Under the pieces are notes generated by a model. The model was not told where the DNA came from and made no database searches. It worked only from the letters and a program-made list of their open reading frames with translations. A stretch of DNA of 64,000 bases from Novosphingobium aquimarinum (GTDB lineage: Bacteria > Pseudomonadota > Alphaproteobacteria > Sphingomonadales > Sphingomonadaceae), in NCBI RefSeq assembly GCF_009746585.1, contig NZ_WRPO01000002.1:124001-188000 (forward strand). Direction: 5' to 3'. The position numbers were made by a program, and so were the translations under genes. Shown piece by piece: positions 17,110-26,682 of the stretch. Each line of letters opens with the position of its first letter. Position 1 is the stretch's first letter.

Positions 17110-17886
17110 ATGTTACTGAAAGACAAGGTTATCGTGATCAGCGGTGTGGGCCCCGGCATGGGCCAGTCGCTGGGAAAGATTGCGGCTGCCGAAGGCGCGA
17201 AAGTGGCGCTGGGCGCGCGCAACAAGGAGTTCCTGGATTCCGTCGTAGCCGAAATCAAAGCGGCAGGCGGTGAGGCGATCGCCCTTGCGACGGATGTCAC
17301 CAATCGGAGCCAGTGCGACGCGCTTGCCAAGGCGGCGCAGGATACGTTCGGCAAGATCGACGGCCTGGTCAATTCGGCTTACGCGCATGGCGAGTGGAAG
17401 ACGGTGGACGAAGCCGATCCCGAGGAATTCGCGTCCGTCTTCAACGTGAACTGCGCTGGCGCGCTGCGGATGGCGCAGGCCTGCCTCCCCTCTTTGAAGG
17501 AAACGAAGGGCGCGATCGTCAATGTCTCGACGATGTCGACCGTCAATCCGTTTCCCGGCGAGGGCGCCTACTCCGCGGGCAAGGGCGGGATGAACGCGCT
17601 TACCCGGCATATGGCCAAGGACTTCGGCCGCTTCGGCATTCGCGTCAACGTAACGCGCATGGGCTGGATCGGCGGCGCGCCCGTATGGGGCCACATCGAT
17701 CGCGAAGTCGCCGCCGGGCGCGATCGCGACGAAGTGGTGGGCGAGATCACCGCGCGCATCCCCATCGGCATCATTCCTCCGGAAGAGGATTGCGCGAAGG
17801 CAGTGTTGTTCATGGTGTCCGATTATTCGAAAGTGGTGAGCGGCGCATCGATGGACGTCAACGGCGGTCAATACATGGCGCCGTAA
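17110..17886 (+). CDS. Short-chain dehydrogenase/reductase with altered active-site motifs
   Basis: A 258-residue SDR chosen to start at ATG 17110, which has CAGGAGA upstream; the frame is open further left but lacks a ribosome site. It keeps Tyr154 and Lys158 and the SGVGPGMG cofactor loop (11-18). NNAG is replaced by NSAY (88-91), and the position 13 residues before Tyr, normally Ser, is Thr141 (Ser140 precedes it). The fold is clear; catalytic competence is likely but not certain. It ends the three-SDR run and is followed by a long hairpin. Confidence 0.85.
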   Translation: MLLKDKVIVISGVGPGMGQSLGKIAAAEGAKVALGARNKEFLDSVVAEIKAAGGEAIALATDVTNRSQCDALAKAAQDTFGKIDGLVNSAYAHGEWKTVDEADPEEFASVFNVNCAGALRMAQACLPSLKETKGAIVNVSTMSTVNPFPGEGAYSAGKGGMNALTRHMAKDFGRFGIRVNVTRMGWIGGAPVWGHIDREVAAGRDRDEVVGEITARIPIGIIPPEEDCAKAVLFMVSDYSKVVSGASMDVNGGQYMAP

Positions 17887-17892
17887 AGACTA

Positions 17893-17927
17893 AGGCGATC
17901 TCCTCTCACGGTGAGAGGAGGTCGCCT
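17893..17927 (+). terminator. Long stem-loop after the three-SDR operon
   Basis: AGGCGA (17893-17898) pairs with TCGCCT (17922-17927) and CTCCTCTCA (17900-17908) with TGAGAGGAG (17912-17920), giving about 15 base pairs around a 3-base loop with one T/G position. There is no following U tract, so it may be a Rho-assisted terminator or a 3'-end stabilising hairpin. Confidence 0.5.
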
Positions 17928-18020
17928 GCCTGTGCTTCAGGCAGGGGCGTAGACAGAAGTGTCCGTGCTCTTTAGGTCGAAGGCCACGCGCCCTGTGAAG
18001 GTGCAGATCTGGAGTGAAGC

Positions 18021-18314
18021 ATGTCGTTTGTCCGCCATTATGTCATGACGACTACGCCTGACCAGGCAGAGGCACTCGCTCGAGTGCTGGCCGAGTTGCG
18101 CACGGTCGTGTCAGAGTGTGAAGGAAGCCTGCGGATCGATCTGCTGGCCGTCGACAGTGAGCCCCACCGGTTCTTCTTCATCGAGCACTGGGCCAGCCGC
18201 GATGATCACGCCGCGGCAGGATCGCAATTGCCTGCCGACCTCATGAAGTCGTTGAAGGGTTTGCTGGCTGCCGCGCCCGAGGCTCACGATTTGACAGAGC
18301 CTCACATCGGCTGA
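18021..18314 (+). CDS. Small ABM-fold protein (antibiotic biosynthesis monooxygenase-like)
   Basis: A 97-residue ferredoxin-like protein with the ABM pattern: an opening strand SFVRHYVMTT, a helix DQAEALARVLAELRTVV, then GSLRIDLLAVDSEPHRFFFIEHWASRDDHAAA. Relatives such as YgiN and ActVA-Orf6 oxidise quinols or polyphenols without cofactors and work as dimers. It lies 134 bases after the SDR operon, beyond a hairpin. A role in the adjoining degradation pathway is plausible but not shown. Confidence 0.8.
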   Translation: MSFVRHYVMTTTPDQAEALARVLAELRTVVSECEGSLRIDLLAVDSEPHRFFFIEHWASRDDHAAAGSQLPADLMKSLKGLLAAAPEAHDLTEPHIG

Positions 18315-18448
18315 GAGCACTTTCGGCGGCGTCACGCTTCGAGCCGTCCTGCCCTTCACGGTCTTGCGATCATCACGCGGCGCTTCGCTCGAACCGGCGC
18401 TGAAAAGCCTCGCTTCGGCGCTGACAATAAAATTCTACTGTTTGAGTT

Positions 18449-18461
18449 GAGATTAAATCTC
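18449..18461. promoter_or_regulatory. Short palindrome upstream of the TauE/SafE gene (possible operator)
   Basis: GAGATT-A-AATCTC, a 6-bp-arm palindrome, lies in an AT-rich patch 39 bases before the permease start, inside an otherwise GC-rich intergenic region. No regulator gene is adjacent, so operator function is only a suggestion. Confidence 0.3.
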
Positions 18462-18500
18462 TACTCCGTGGGTCGAGTTTGATTCACGGAGACGACAGGC

Positions 18501-19265
18501 ATGGATTTCGGAAGTTTCGATCTTACCGCGCTGCTTCCCTTCATTGCCGTCGGCTTCGCGGCGCAACTGGTGGACGGGGCCTTGGGAATGGCGTTCGGCG
18601 TCTTGTCCAATACCCTGCTGGTGGCCGTCCTCGGGGTTCCCCCGGCCTTGGCATCGCAGCGCGTCCATCTCGTCGAGTGCTTCACCACCGCGACATCGGG
18701 CATCAGCCACCTGCTTCATCGCAACATCGACGGAAAACTGTTCTTCCGTCTGCTGATACCAGGCGTGGTCGGCGGCATTCTGGGCGCTTATGTCTTGTCC
18801 AACCTCGATGCGAGTGTCGTCAAACCCTTCGTGCTGCTCTACCTCGTGGCCATCGGCGTGTGGCTGCTAGTGCGCGGCCTGCTCTACCCGCCTCAGCTCA
18901 AGGAAGCGAAGTTCATCGCCCCGCTGGGCCTCGTCGGCGGCTTTCTCGATGCCGCGGGCGGCGGCGGCTGGGGACCGGTGGTGACCTCCAATTTGCTGAT
19001 CCAGGGCGCCGAACCGCGCAAGGTGGTGGGCACGGTCAACACCGTCGAATTCTTCCTCACCGTCACCGTCTCGATCGCCTTCATCTGGCATCTGGGGGTC
19101 GCGGATGTGGCCGGCGCGACGCTCGGTCTCTTGATCGGCGGCGTGCTCGCCGCGCCGATCGGCGCCTGGGCCGCCAAGCGGATTCCGCCCAAGCCCATGC
19201 TCATCATGGTGGGCGTGGTGCTCACGCTCACCAGCGCTTTTGGTATCTGGAAAGCCTGGTTTTGA
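18501..19265 (+). CDS. TauE/SafE-family permease (sulfite/organosulfonate exporter type)
   Basis: A 254-residue polytopic inner-membrane protein with about eight hydrophobic helices in two repeats. Family features include the N-terminal GFAAQLVDGALGMAFG repeat motif (residues about 18-33) and its second-half echo GGFLDAAGGGGWGP. Such proteins move sulfite, sulfoacetate or other small anions. It has no sulfur-metabolism neighbour here and appears to be a single transcription unit at the edge of the catabolic region. Confidence 0.88.
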   Translation: MDFGSFDLTALLPFIAVGFAAQLVDGALGMAFGVLSNTLLVAVLGVPPALASQRVHLVECFTTATSGISHLLHRNIDGKLFFRLLIPGVVGGILGAYVLSNLDASVVKPFVLLYLVAIGVWLLVRGLLYPPQLKEAKFIAPLGLVGGFLDAAGGGGWGPVVTSNLLIQGAEPRKVVGTVNTVEFFLTVTVSIAFIWHLGVADVAGATLGLLIGGVLAAPIGAWAAKRIPPKPMLIMVGVVLTLTSAFGIWKAWF

Positions 19266-19365
19266 GGGCCTGAGAAACGCCCAATAGCGCAGACCCCAAG
19301 TTTTTGCGGGTTTCCTCCGAGCCCCCGATCCTCTTCGATGCGCGTCACGTCATCTGGAGAGGATC

Positions 19366-20832
19366 GTGCTTTTGCCAACGTCAACCGTCCTGGCCGCAGC
19401 GCTGCTGGCAGCGTCGAGCGCCAGCCCCGCCGCCGCCTCGCCCCCGGCCATCGAAACACCCGCGTCCAACCCGACGTACCCCGCCGTGGAAATGCCCGAC
19501 ACGCCTGCCGGCCGGTTCGAGCGGACCTGGCTCGAGGCCTACAATTCCGCCGACCGCGCGCAGCTCGAGCGATACAACGCGCTCTACGATCGCAAGGCGC
19601 CGCCCGAGGACTGGATCGCCATGCACGCGACCACCGGCACGCTGACGCCGGTGAAAGTCACGTCGGACGGCCCCAACGAAATCTTGGTGCTGTTCGCGCC
19701 CGAAAAGGGCGACGCCTTCTGGAGCTCCAAGATCAGCATCGATCCGGACAACCCGATGCAGTTGCTCGAGAAACCGGGCAACGGCCTGACGACGGCAAAT
19801 CGCCCGCCCGAGTTCGCATTGCCGCGTTTCCCGCAAGCGCAGCTCAATGCGATGGCGGACCGCAAGATCGCGGCCGACGTCGCCGCCGACCGCTTCGCGG
19901 GAACGGTGCTTGTCGTGCGCCATGGCGAAGTCGTCTATCAAACGGCAGCGGGTCTCGCCGACCGCGAATCCGAAGCGCCGGTGACGATAAATACGAAGTT
20001 TCGCCTCGGCTCGGCCAACAAGATGTTCACCGCCGTCAGCGTGCTGCAGCGGGTCGCGAAAGGCGACATCTCGCTCGACGCGACGGTCGGCGACTACCTG
20101 CCCGACTATCCGAACAAGGAGTTCGCTAGGAGCGTCACCATCCGACAGCTCCTCAGCCATACTGGCGGCGCAGGCGACATCTTCACTGAGGAGTACGAAA
20201 AGGCCCGGCTGCAGACCCGCACGCTCGCCGACTACGTAACGCTGTTCGGCGATCGTGCACCGGACACGAGCGAGGCGGGCAAGGGAGCCTACGCCAACTA
20301 CGGTTTTGTCTTGCTCGGAAGGATCGTCGAAGTGGTCTCGGGCGAAACCTACTACGATTATGTGCGCCGCCATATTTTCGCGCCCGCCGGCATGCGCGAC
20401 ACCGGCTCGCTGCCCGAGGAAACGCCGGTCCCGAACCGCTCGAAAGGCTATGTGCAACAGGACGGCGCGCTGCGCGACAATGCGAACACGCTCCCCTGGC
20501 GCGGCTCTTCCGCAGGCGGCGGCTATTCGACCGCGGGCGACATGGTGCGCTTCATGGCGGCACTGCGCGCGGGACGGCTGATCCCCGCCGATCTGCTCGC
20601 CGAAGCCACCAGCCCCCAGCGACCCGATGGCTGGTACGGCTTCGGCTTCATCGTCGCGGGCGAAGGACTGACGCGCAACTGGGGCCACGGCGGCGGCGCA
20701 CCGGGGATGAATTCATCGATCCGCGTCTATCCCGAGCTGGACGCGATCGTCGTCGCGCTCGCCAACCTCGATCCACCGGCGGCAGAAGACGAGGCCGATT
20801 TCTACGCGAACCGGATGTTGCCGGGGGAGTAA
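19366..20832 (+). CDS. Secreted serine hydrolase, class C beta-lactamase-like fold
   Basis: A 488-residue protein with a signal peptide (about 1-24, ending PAAA-S), an N-terminal extension of about 140 residues with a small alpha/beta domain, then a beta-lactamase-related domain. Active-site motifs are SANK (Ser216, Lys219), Tyr309-Ala-Asn311 and HGGG at 441-444, the counterpart of the KTG triad position. The start is GTG 19366 with GGAGAGG upstream. The family includes esterases, D-aminopeptidases and penicillin-binding-protein homologues, so beta-lactamase activity should not be assumed. Confidence 0.85.
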   Translation: MLLPTSTVLAAALLAASSASPAAASPPAIETPASNPTYPAVEMPDTPAGRFERTWLEAYNSADRAQLERYNALYDRKAPPEDWIAMHATTGTLTPVKVTSDGPNEILVLFAPEKGDAFWSSKISIDPDNPMQLLEKPGNGLTTANRPPEFALPRFPQAQLNAMADRKIAADVAADRFAGTVLVVRHGEVVYQTAAGLADRESEAPVTINTKFRLGSANKMFTAVSVLQRVAKGDISLDATVGDYLPDYPNKEFARSVTIRQLLSHTGGAGDIFTEEYEKARLQTRTLADYVTLFGDRAPDTSEAGKGAYANYGFVLLGRIVEVVSGETYYDYVRRHIFAPAGMRDTGSLPEETPVPNRSKGYVQQDGALRDNANTLPWRGSSAGGGYSTAGDMVRFMAALRAGRLIPADLLAEATSPQRPDGWYGFGFIVAGEGLTRNWGHGGGAPGMNSSIRVYPELDAIVVALANLDPPAAEDEADFYANRMLPGE

Positions 20833-20851
20833 CCGCCTGGCGCCTGGCGGC

Positions 20852-23113
20852 TTACCCCGAGATCCCGGCGGCAGCGAGCACCGCCAGCGTCAGGACATCG
20901 GGCGCGATCGCGGTCATCGGCACGATCTGCACCGGCTTTTCCATGCCGATCAGCATCGGGCCGATGGTGGTCGTGCCCGCTAGCTCGCGCAGCAGCTTGG
21001 CCGAGATGTTGGCCGATTGCAGCCCGGGCATGACCAACACGTTGGCCGGCGCGCTGAGCCGCGAGAACGGATACTGCGCCATGACCTTGGGGTTGAGCGC
21101 GGCATCGGGGGCGACATCGCCCTCGTACTCGAAGCCCGGCTGCTGTTGGTCGAGAATGTGCACCGCATCGCGGATGTTCTCGAGCCAGCGCCCCGAAGGA
21201 TTGCCGAAAGTCGAATAGCTGAGGAAAGCGACGCGGGGCTCGTGACCCATGCGGCGCGCGACGGCCGCGGTCTCGGTCGCGATCACCGCAAGATCTTCCG
21301 AGCTCGGACGTTCGTTGATCGTGGTATCGGCGAGGAACACGGTGTGCGCCTTGCCCACCATCATGTGGATGCCGAAAGGCAGCGCGCCCTCCTTGGCATC
21401 GAGCACGCGGCGCACTTCGGTCATTGACTGGCCGAACGGGCGAGTCATGCCCGTGACCATCGCATCGCCCACGCCCAGCTTGAGCAGGCCGGAGGAGAAC
21501 ACGTTGCGATCCTGGTTGACCATGCGGCGCACGTCGCGTTCCAGGTAACCGCGGCGCTGCAGCCGCTCGTAGAGCATCTCGACCATCGGCTCGACATGCT
21601 CGGACACCAGCGAGTTCTCGATCCGATAGCTTTCCGGATCGCTGACGCCCAGTTCGGCGAATTTGTCGAGCACGGCCTGAGTGCGACCGACCAGAATCGG
21701 TTCGCCATAGCCGAAATCGCGGTACTGAATCGCGGCACGCAGCACGACTTCGTTCTCGGCCTCGGCGAAGATCATCCGCTTGGGATTCTGCTTCACCTCG
21801 GCGTAGACATGCGTGAGCACCGAAGTCGTCGGATTGAGCCGGCTCTTCAACGCGTGGCGGTAGGCGTCGAAATCCTCGATCTGCTTGCGCGCGACGCCCG
21901 TGTCCATCGCCGCCTTGGCGACCGCGGACGAAACCACTTCCATCAAGCGCGGATCGAACGGCGCGGGGATGATGTAGTCCAGCCCGAACTGGTGGTTCTT
22001 GCCGTAAGCGGCGGCGACTTCCTCGGGCACTTGCTCGCGCGCCAGTTCGGCGATCGCGGTGGCTGCGGCGATCTTCATTTCCTCGTTGATCGCGGTTGCC
22101 CGGACATCGAGTGCGCCGCGGAAGATGAAGGGGAACCCGAGCACGTTGTTGACCTGATTCGGATAGTCCGACCGGCCCGTGGCGACGATCGCGTCGGGCC
22201 GCGCCGCCTTCACTTCGGGCGGAGTGATCTCAGGATCGGGATTGGCCATGGCGAAGATGATCGGCTGATCCGCCATCGACTTGACCATGTCCTGCGTCAC
22301 CGCGCGCGCGACCGAAAGGCCGAGGAAGATATCCGCCCCCTTCAGCGCATCGGCCAGCGTCCGTCGATCGGTATCGGCCGCATGCGCCGACTTGAACTGG
22401 TCGAGATCGGTGCGCCCGCGATGGATCACGCCCTTGGAATCGCACATCAGCACGTTTTCCTGGCGCACGCCCATCGCCTTGATGAGCTCGGTACACGCGA
22501 TCGCGGCGGCACCGGCACCGTTCACCACGACCTTCACGTCCTTGAACTCGCGGTTCGTCAGATGGCACGCGTTGACGAGACCGGCGGCCGAGATGATCGC
22601 GGTGCCGTGCTGATCGTCGTGCATCACCGGGATGTTCATCCGCTCGCGCAGGGCTTGCTCGATCTGGAAACACTCGGGGGCGGCGATGTCTTCCAGATTG
22701 ATGCCGCCGAACGTGGGTTCGAGCAGCGCGACGGCTTCGATGAAGGCGTCGGGGTCTTCGGTGTTCAACTCGATGTCGATCGAATCGACGTCGGCGAAGC
22801 GCTTGAACAGCACCGCCTTGCCTTCCATCACCGGCTTCGAGGCAAGCGCGCCCAGATTGCCCAGGCCCAGGATCGCGGTCCCGTTCGAGATCACAGCGAC
22901 GAGGTTACCCTTGGCGGTGTAATCGTAGGCAGCATTGGGATCGGCGGCGATCGCGCGCACCGGCACGGCGACACCTGGTGAATAGGCCAGGCTGAGATCG
23001 CGCTGGCTTGCCATGGGTTTCGAGGCGATGATCTCGATCTTACCCGGACGAATCGTCTGGTGATAGAAGAGCGCCTCGCGCTCGGTGAATTCGACTTTAT
23101 TCTGATCGGACAC
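20852..23113 (-). CDS. maeB: NADP-dependent malic enzyme (malic + phosphotransacetylase-like domains)
   Basis: A 753-residue cytoplasmic enzyme converting malate to pyruvate, CO2 and NADPH. The malic domain (about 1-430) carries [11 protein letters not shown], the metal/substrate segment MHDDQHGTA and the cofactor loop VNGAGAAA. The C-terminal third resembles phosphate acetyltransferase and serves as an acetyl-CoA-sensing regulatory part in this family. Length and order match MaeB. It is convergent with the serine hydrolase across 19 bases that can form a small hairpin (20829-20855). Confidence 0.95.
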   Translation of the reverse strand: MSDQNKVEFTEREALFYHQTIRPGKIEIIASKPMASQRDLSLAYSPGVAVPVRAIAADPNAAYDYTAKGNLVAVISNGTAILGLGNLGALASKPVMEGKAVLFKRFADVDSIDIELNTEDPDAFIEAVALLEPTFGGINLEDIAAPECFQIEQALRERMNIPVMHDDQHGTAIISAAGLVNACHLTNREFKDVKVVVNGAGAAAIACTELIKAMGVRQENVLMCDSKGVIHRGRTDLDQFKSAHAADTDRRTLADALKGADIFLGLSVARAVTQDMVKSMADQPIIFAMANPDPEITPPEVKAARPDAIVATGRSDYPNQVNNVLGFPFIFRGALDVRATAINEEMKIAAATAIAELAREQVPEEVAAAYGKNHQFGLDYIIPAPFDPRLMEVVSSAVAKAAMDTGVARKQIEDFDAYRHALKSRLNPTTSVLTHVYAEVKQNPKRMIFAEAENEVVLRAAIQYRDFGYGEPILVGRTQAVLDKFAELGVSDPESYRIENSLVSEHVEPMVEMLYERLQRRGYLERDVRRMVNQDRNVFSSGLLKLGVGDAMVTGMTRPFGQSMTEVRRVLDAKEGALPFGIHMMVGKAHTVFLADTTINERPSSEDLAVIATETAAVARRMGHEPRVAFLSYSTFGNPSGRWLENIRDAVHILDQQQPGFEYEGDVAPDAALNPKVMAQYPFSRLSAPANVLVMPGLQSANISAKLLRELAGTTTIGPMLIGMEKPVQIVPMTAIAPDVLTLAVLAAAGISG

Positions 23114-23226
23114 GCGCTAACTCCCCAGTGCGAGCCCGCCCTAACCAATGATAACTGGACTGAATAGGGGAAAGCTTCGGGCGTGGCGCTTTCCGAATCG
23201 ATGCGCGCTTGCTCTAGGGTCTCGTG

Positions 23227-25842
23227 ATGGCAGGCGGCGCGACCCCGATGATGGCCCAGTATCTCGCATTGCGCGAGGAAGCGGGCGATTGCCTGCTGTT
23301 TTACCGGATGGGCGACTTCTTCGAGCTGTTCTTCGAAGATGCCAAGCGCGCCGCCGCGATCCTCGACATCGCGCTGACCACGCGCGGCGAGCACGACGGT
23401 GCGCCGATCCCGATGTGCGGCGTGCCGGTGCATTCCGCCGAAAGCTACCTCGCCCGGCTGATCCGCGCCGGCTGCCGCGTCGCCATCGCCGAGCAAACCG
23501 AAACACCTGCACAAGCCAAGGAACGCGCGCGCCGCGAAGGCCGGGCCTCCAAATCACTGGTGGCGCGCGACATCGTGCGCTTCGTCACCGCGGGCACGCT
23601 CACCGAAGACGCGCTGCTCGAACCGCGCCGCGCCAACGTGCTTGCCGCCGTCTGCGAGCTGCGCGGGACGTGCGGGGTGGCGGCTTGCGACATCTCCACC
23701 GGGCGCATGGACGTAGAGGAGTGCGCACCCGAAGCGCTGGGCGCGGCGCTCGCGCGGCTCGGGGCCAGCGAGGTGGTCGCGCCTGAAAGCTGGGACGACG
23801 CTCCCGCCGATGCGATCGCGCGGCCCGCGCGCGACTTCGCCAGCGAAAGCGGCGACGCGCGGCTGCGCAGCGTGCATGGCGTCGCGACACTCGATGGCTT
23901 CGGCGCCTTCTCGCGCGCGATGCTGGCGGCGGCGGGCGGGCTTATCGCCTATCTCGAGCATGTCGGGCGCGGCGCTCTGCCGCTGCTGTTGCCGCCACGC
24001 CCGCGCGAAGGCGGCGCGGTGCTGGCGATGGACGAGGCCACGCGGACCAGCCTCGAGATTCTCGAAGCGGCAGGGGGCGGTCGCAAGGGCAGCCTGCTCG
24101 ATGCGATCGACCGCTGCGTGACCGGTGCAGGCGCGCGCCAGCTGGCGGAGGATCTGTCCGCCCCCCTCACCGATGCCAGCGCCATCGCCGCAAGGCTGGG
24201 TGCCGTTTCGTGGCTGCATGAGGATGCGCTGCTCCGCGACGAGCTGCGCGCCGCCTTGCGCGCCTTGCCGGATATCGGGCGCGCGCTGGGCCGCCTCGTC
24301 GCGGGTCGTGGCAGCCCGCGCGACCTTGGCCAATTGCGCGATGGCCTGGGCGGGGCCCGCGCGCTGCACGAGCGCCTGGCCGACCGCGACTTGCCCGATC
24401 TTGCCGCGACGCTGCGTCCAGCGCTGGCGGGACACGGCGCGTTGGTCGATCATTTGTCGCGCGCGCTGGTGCCGTCGCCGCCAACCGAGCGCACGCAGGG
24501 TGGCTTCATCGCCGAGGGCTTCGATGCCACGCTCGACGAACTGCGCCGGACCGCCGGCAACGCGCGGCGCGCGATCGCCGCGCTCGAGGCGCGCTACCGC
24601 GAGCAGACCGGCATCGCCGCGCTCAAGATCAAGCACAACAATGTCCTCGGCTACTTCGTGGAAGTGCCGCAGCGCCATGCCGATACACTGATGGAGGCCG
24701 ACAGCGGCTTCACGCACCGTCAGACGATGGCCGGCGCGATGCGGTTCAACGCGCTCGAACTGCACGATGAAGCCAGCCGGATCACCGAGGCCGGCGCGCA
24801 TGCGCTGACGGCGGAAGAAGGCCATTTCGCCGAGCTGGTAAAAATGGTCGTGGCCGCGCGCGAAAGCATAGCCGGGACGGCCGCGGCCCTGGCACGGCTC
24901 GACGTCTGCGCCGGGCAGGCAGAACGCGCGGCGGAGGGCGGCTGGTGTCGCCCGACGATCAGCGACGCTGCCTGCCTCGAGATCGAGAGCGGTCGGCATC
25001 CAGTGGTAGAAGCTGCCTTGGCGGCGGGAGGCGAGCGCTTCGTCGCCAACGATTGCCGGCTTGACGAAAGCGATCGCCTATGGCTGATCGGCGGCCCGAA
25101 CATGGGCGGCAAGTCGACCTTTCTGCGGCAGAACGCGCTGATCGTGATCCTCGCGCAGGCGGGCGGCTTCGTCCCCGCCAAGACCGCGACGATCGGGCTG
25201 GTGGACCGCTTGTTCAGCCGCGTCGGCGCATCGGACAACCTGGCGCGGGGGCGGTCTACTTTCATGGTCGAGATGGTCGAAACCGCCGCGATCCTCGCAC
25301 AAGCCAGCGAACGCAGCTTCGTGATTCTCGACGAAGTCGGACGCGGCACGTCGACGTACGATGGCCTGGCGCTGGCCTGGGCGGTCGCCGAAGCGGTGCA
25401 CGAGAGCAATCGCTGCCGCTGCCTGTTCGCGACGCATTACCACGAGCTCGCGCGACTGGCCGAGACTTGCGACGCGCTGTCTCTGCATCACGTCCGCGCG
25501 CGCGAGTGGAAAGGCGAGCTGGTGCTGCTCCACGAACTCGCGACCGGTCCGGCGGATCGTAGCTATGGCCTCGCCGTCGCGCGTCTCGCGGGCGTTCCCG
25601 CGCCCGTGATCGCGCGCGCCAAGGCGGTGCTGCAGAAGCTCGAAAAGGGGCGGGCGGAAACGGGCGGGCTCGCGGCCGGATTGGGCGACTTGCCGCTGTT
25701 CGCCGCGGCCGCGGGTGCGCGCGAGGAGCATTGCGACACCTTGCGCGACAAATTCGATACGATCGATGTCGATGCGCTCAGCCCGCGCGAGGCGCTGGAG
25801 TTGCTGTACGAGCTGAAACGCGAAGCAAGTCAGGGCGCGTAG
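23227..25842 (+). CDS. mutS: DNA mismatch repair protein MutS
   Basis: An 871-residue mismatch-recognition ATPase, complete in length. The N-terminal domain has the mismatch-contacting Phe-x-Glu within FYRMGDFFELF, followed by connector, lever and clamp domains. The ATPase domain has Walker A GPNMGGKST (residues 623-631), Walker B with VILDEVGRGTST, and an FATHYHEL switch. A GTG at 23224 directly precedes the ATG and could also serve. It acts with MutL, which is not in the window. It is divergent from maeB with about 110 bases between. Confidence 0.97.
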   Translation: MAGGATPMMAQYLALREEAGDCLLFYRMGDFFELFFEDAKRAAAILDIALTTRGEHDGAPIPMCGVPVHSAESYLARLIRAGCRVAIAEQTETPAQAKERARREGRASKSLVARDIVRFVTAGTLTEDALLEPRRANVLAAVCELRGTCGVAACDISTGRMDVEECAPEALGAALARLGASEVVAPESWDDAPADAIARPARDFASESGDARLRSVHGVATLDGFGAFSRAMLAAAGGLIAYLEHVGRGALPLLLPPRPREGGAVLAMDEATRTSLEILEAAGGGRKGSLLDAIDRCVTGAGARQLAEDLSAPLTDASAIAARLGAVSWLHEDALLRDELRAALRALPDIGRALGRLVAGRGSPRDLGQLRDGLGGARALHERLADRDLPDLAATLRPALAGHGALVDHLSRALVPSPPTERTQGGFIAEGFDATLDELRRTAGNARRAIAALEARYREQTGIAALKIKHNNVLGYFVEVPQRHADTLMEADSGFTHRQTMAGAMRFNALELHDEASRITEAGAHALTAEEGHFAELVKMVVAARESIAGTAAALARLDVCAGQAERAAEGGWCRPTISDAACLEIESGRHPVVEAALAAGGERFVANDCRLDESDRLWLIGGPNMGGKSTFLRQNALIVILAQAGGFVPAKTATIGLVDRLFSRVGASDNLARGRSTFMVEMVETAAILAQASERSFVILDEVGRGTSTYDGLALAWAVAEAVHESNRCRCLFATHYHELARLAETCDALSLHHVRAREWKGELVLLHELATGPADRSYGLAVARLAGVPAPVIARAKAVLQKLEKGRAETGGLAAGLGDLPLFAAAAGAREEHCDTLRDKFDTIDVDALSPREALELLYELKREASQGA

Positions 25843-25898
25843 AGGCCGCCCGGCCCGGTGAGACTCGGTTAACCACGAGCACTTACAAGTCGAAGGCC

Positions 25899-26276
25899 AT
25901 GCTTGCTAAACCAGGCCTTCGCATCCTTGCGGCACTCGTGCTGATGGTCGTGGTGCTGATCGCAGCCCTGCTGGCGGTCGGTACCGAGGATCGCGGCGGA
26001 CTGGTCACGCAAGGCCTTCAATCGGCGCCGCGAGAAATCGCTACGGCCCAGGCGCTTTCTCCGTCTCCGCGCGAAGCCCGCAAAGCGGCGCCAGTCGCCA
26101 TGCCGATGGCGGACGAAGCTGCGGCCGAAGAGCATTACGAGGGCCTGGAAGAAACGCTGGTCGATGACGCCACCGGCGTCGATCCTTCAGCCGACGTGCC
26201 GCCCGAGCCGATGCTCGTCCCCGAAGGCCTCACGCCTGAACCCATGATCGAGCCAGGCGCGGGCTTCGGAGACTAA
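25899..26276 (+). CDS. Small single-pass membrane protein, uncharacterised
   Basis: From ATG 25899 the product has 125 residues: a short positive N-terminus (MLAKPGLR), one hydrophobic helix (about residues 9-27), then an Ala/Pro/Glu-rich tail with repeated PEPM-like elements, predicted to be extended and probably periplasmic. An upstream open stretch back to 25731 overlaps the mutS end and looks like read-through frame rather than protein. Function not recognised. Confidence 0.55.
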   Translation: MLAKPGLRILAALVLMVVVLIAALLAVGTEDRGGLVTQGLQSAPREIATAQALSPSPREARKAAPVAMPMADEAAAEEHYEGLEETLVDDATGVDPSADVPPEPMLVPEGLTPEPMIEPGAGFGD

Positions 26277-26288
26277 AGCGCCGATCGA

Positions 26289-26621
26289 TCAGCTATCGTC
26301 GCCGGACACTTCCGGATCGGGAGCGCCCGCGCGGCCGTGACGGCTCTCGAGATCGTCGTGGCTGTCTTCGCCTCGGAACGCCGACATGTCGATCGTGCCG
26401 CTGCGCTCCATCTGGTTCATGTGATCGACGAGATCCTGCGTGTCGACATCTTCGATGCCGCCGTTCTCTTTGGTGCTTTCCTCCAGCGACATCGTCGAAG
26501 TCGACGCGGCACGCGCCTGATCGGCCACGGTCTGTGCTTGCGTGTCGACGTCGACTTGCTCGGTATTTTTCGTATCCGGGGTGAATCCGTCGCGTGCGGG
26601 ATCGGGTTTGCGTTCGGTCAT
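26289..26621 (-). CDS. Small acidic hydrophilic protein, uncharacterised
   Basis: 110 residues from ATG 26621, which has AAAGGAGAT at ideal spacing. The protein is rich in Asp, Glu, Thr and Ser, has no hydrophobic helix or Cys, and contains two similar elements EDVDTQDLVDHMNQMER and VDVDTQAQTVADQAR. It looks like a conserved but unstructured sphingomonad protein; no function is assigned. It is the last gene of the leftward run that includes the CoA dehydrogenase, 61 bases behind it. Confidence 0.6.
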   Translation of the reverse strand: MTERKPDPARDGFTPDTKNTEQVDVDTQAQTVADQARAASTSTMSLEESTKENGGIEDVDTQDLVDHMNQMERSGTIDMSAFRGEDSHDDLESRHGRAGAPDPEVSGDDS

Positions 26622-26682
26622 GATGATCTCCTTTGCCCGACACAACGGCCGGGCGCGGGAGCAGGTTCCGCCGAACGTCCGA

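Noticed and set aside
19381..20688. 435-codon minus-strand frame opposite the serine hydrolase
   Set aside because: Shadow of a gene whose catalytic motifs are intact on the plus strand.
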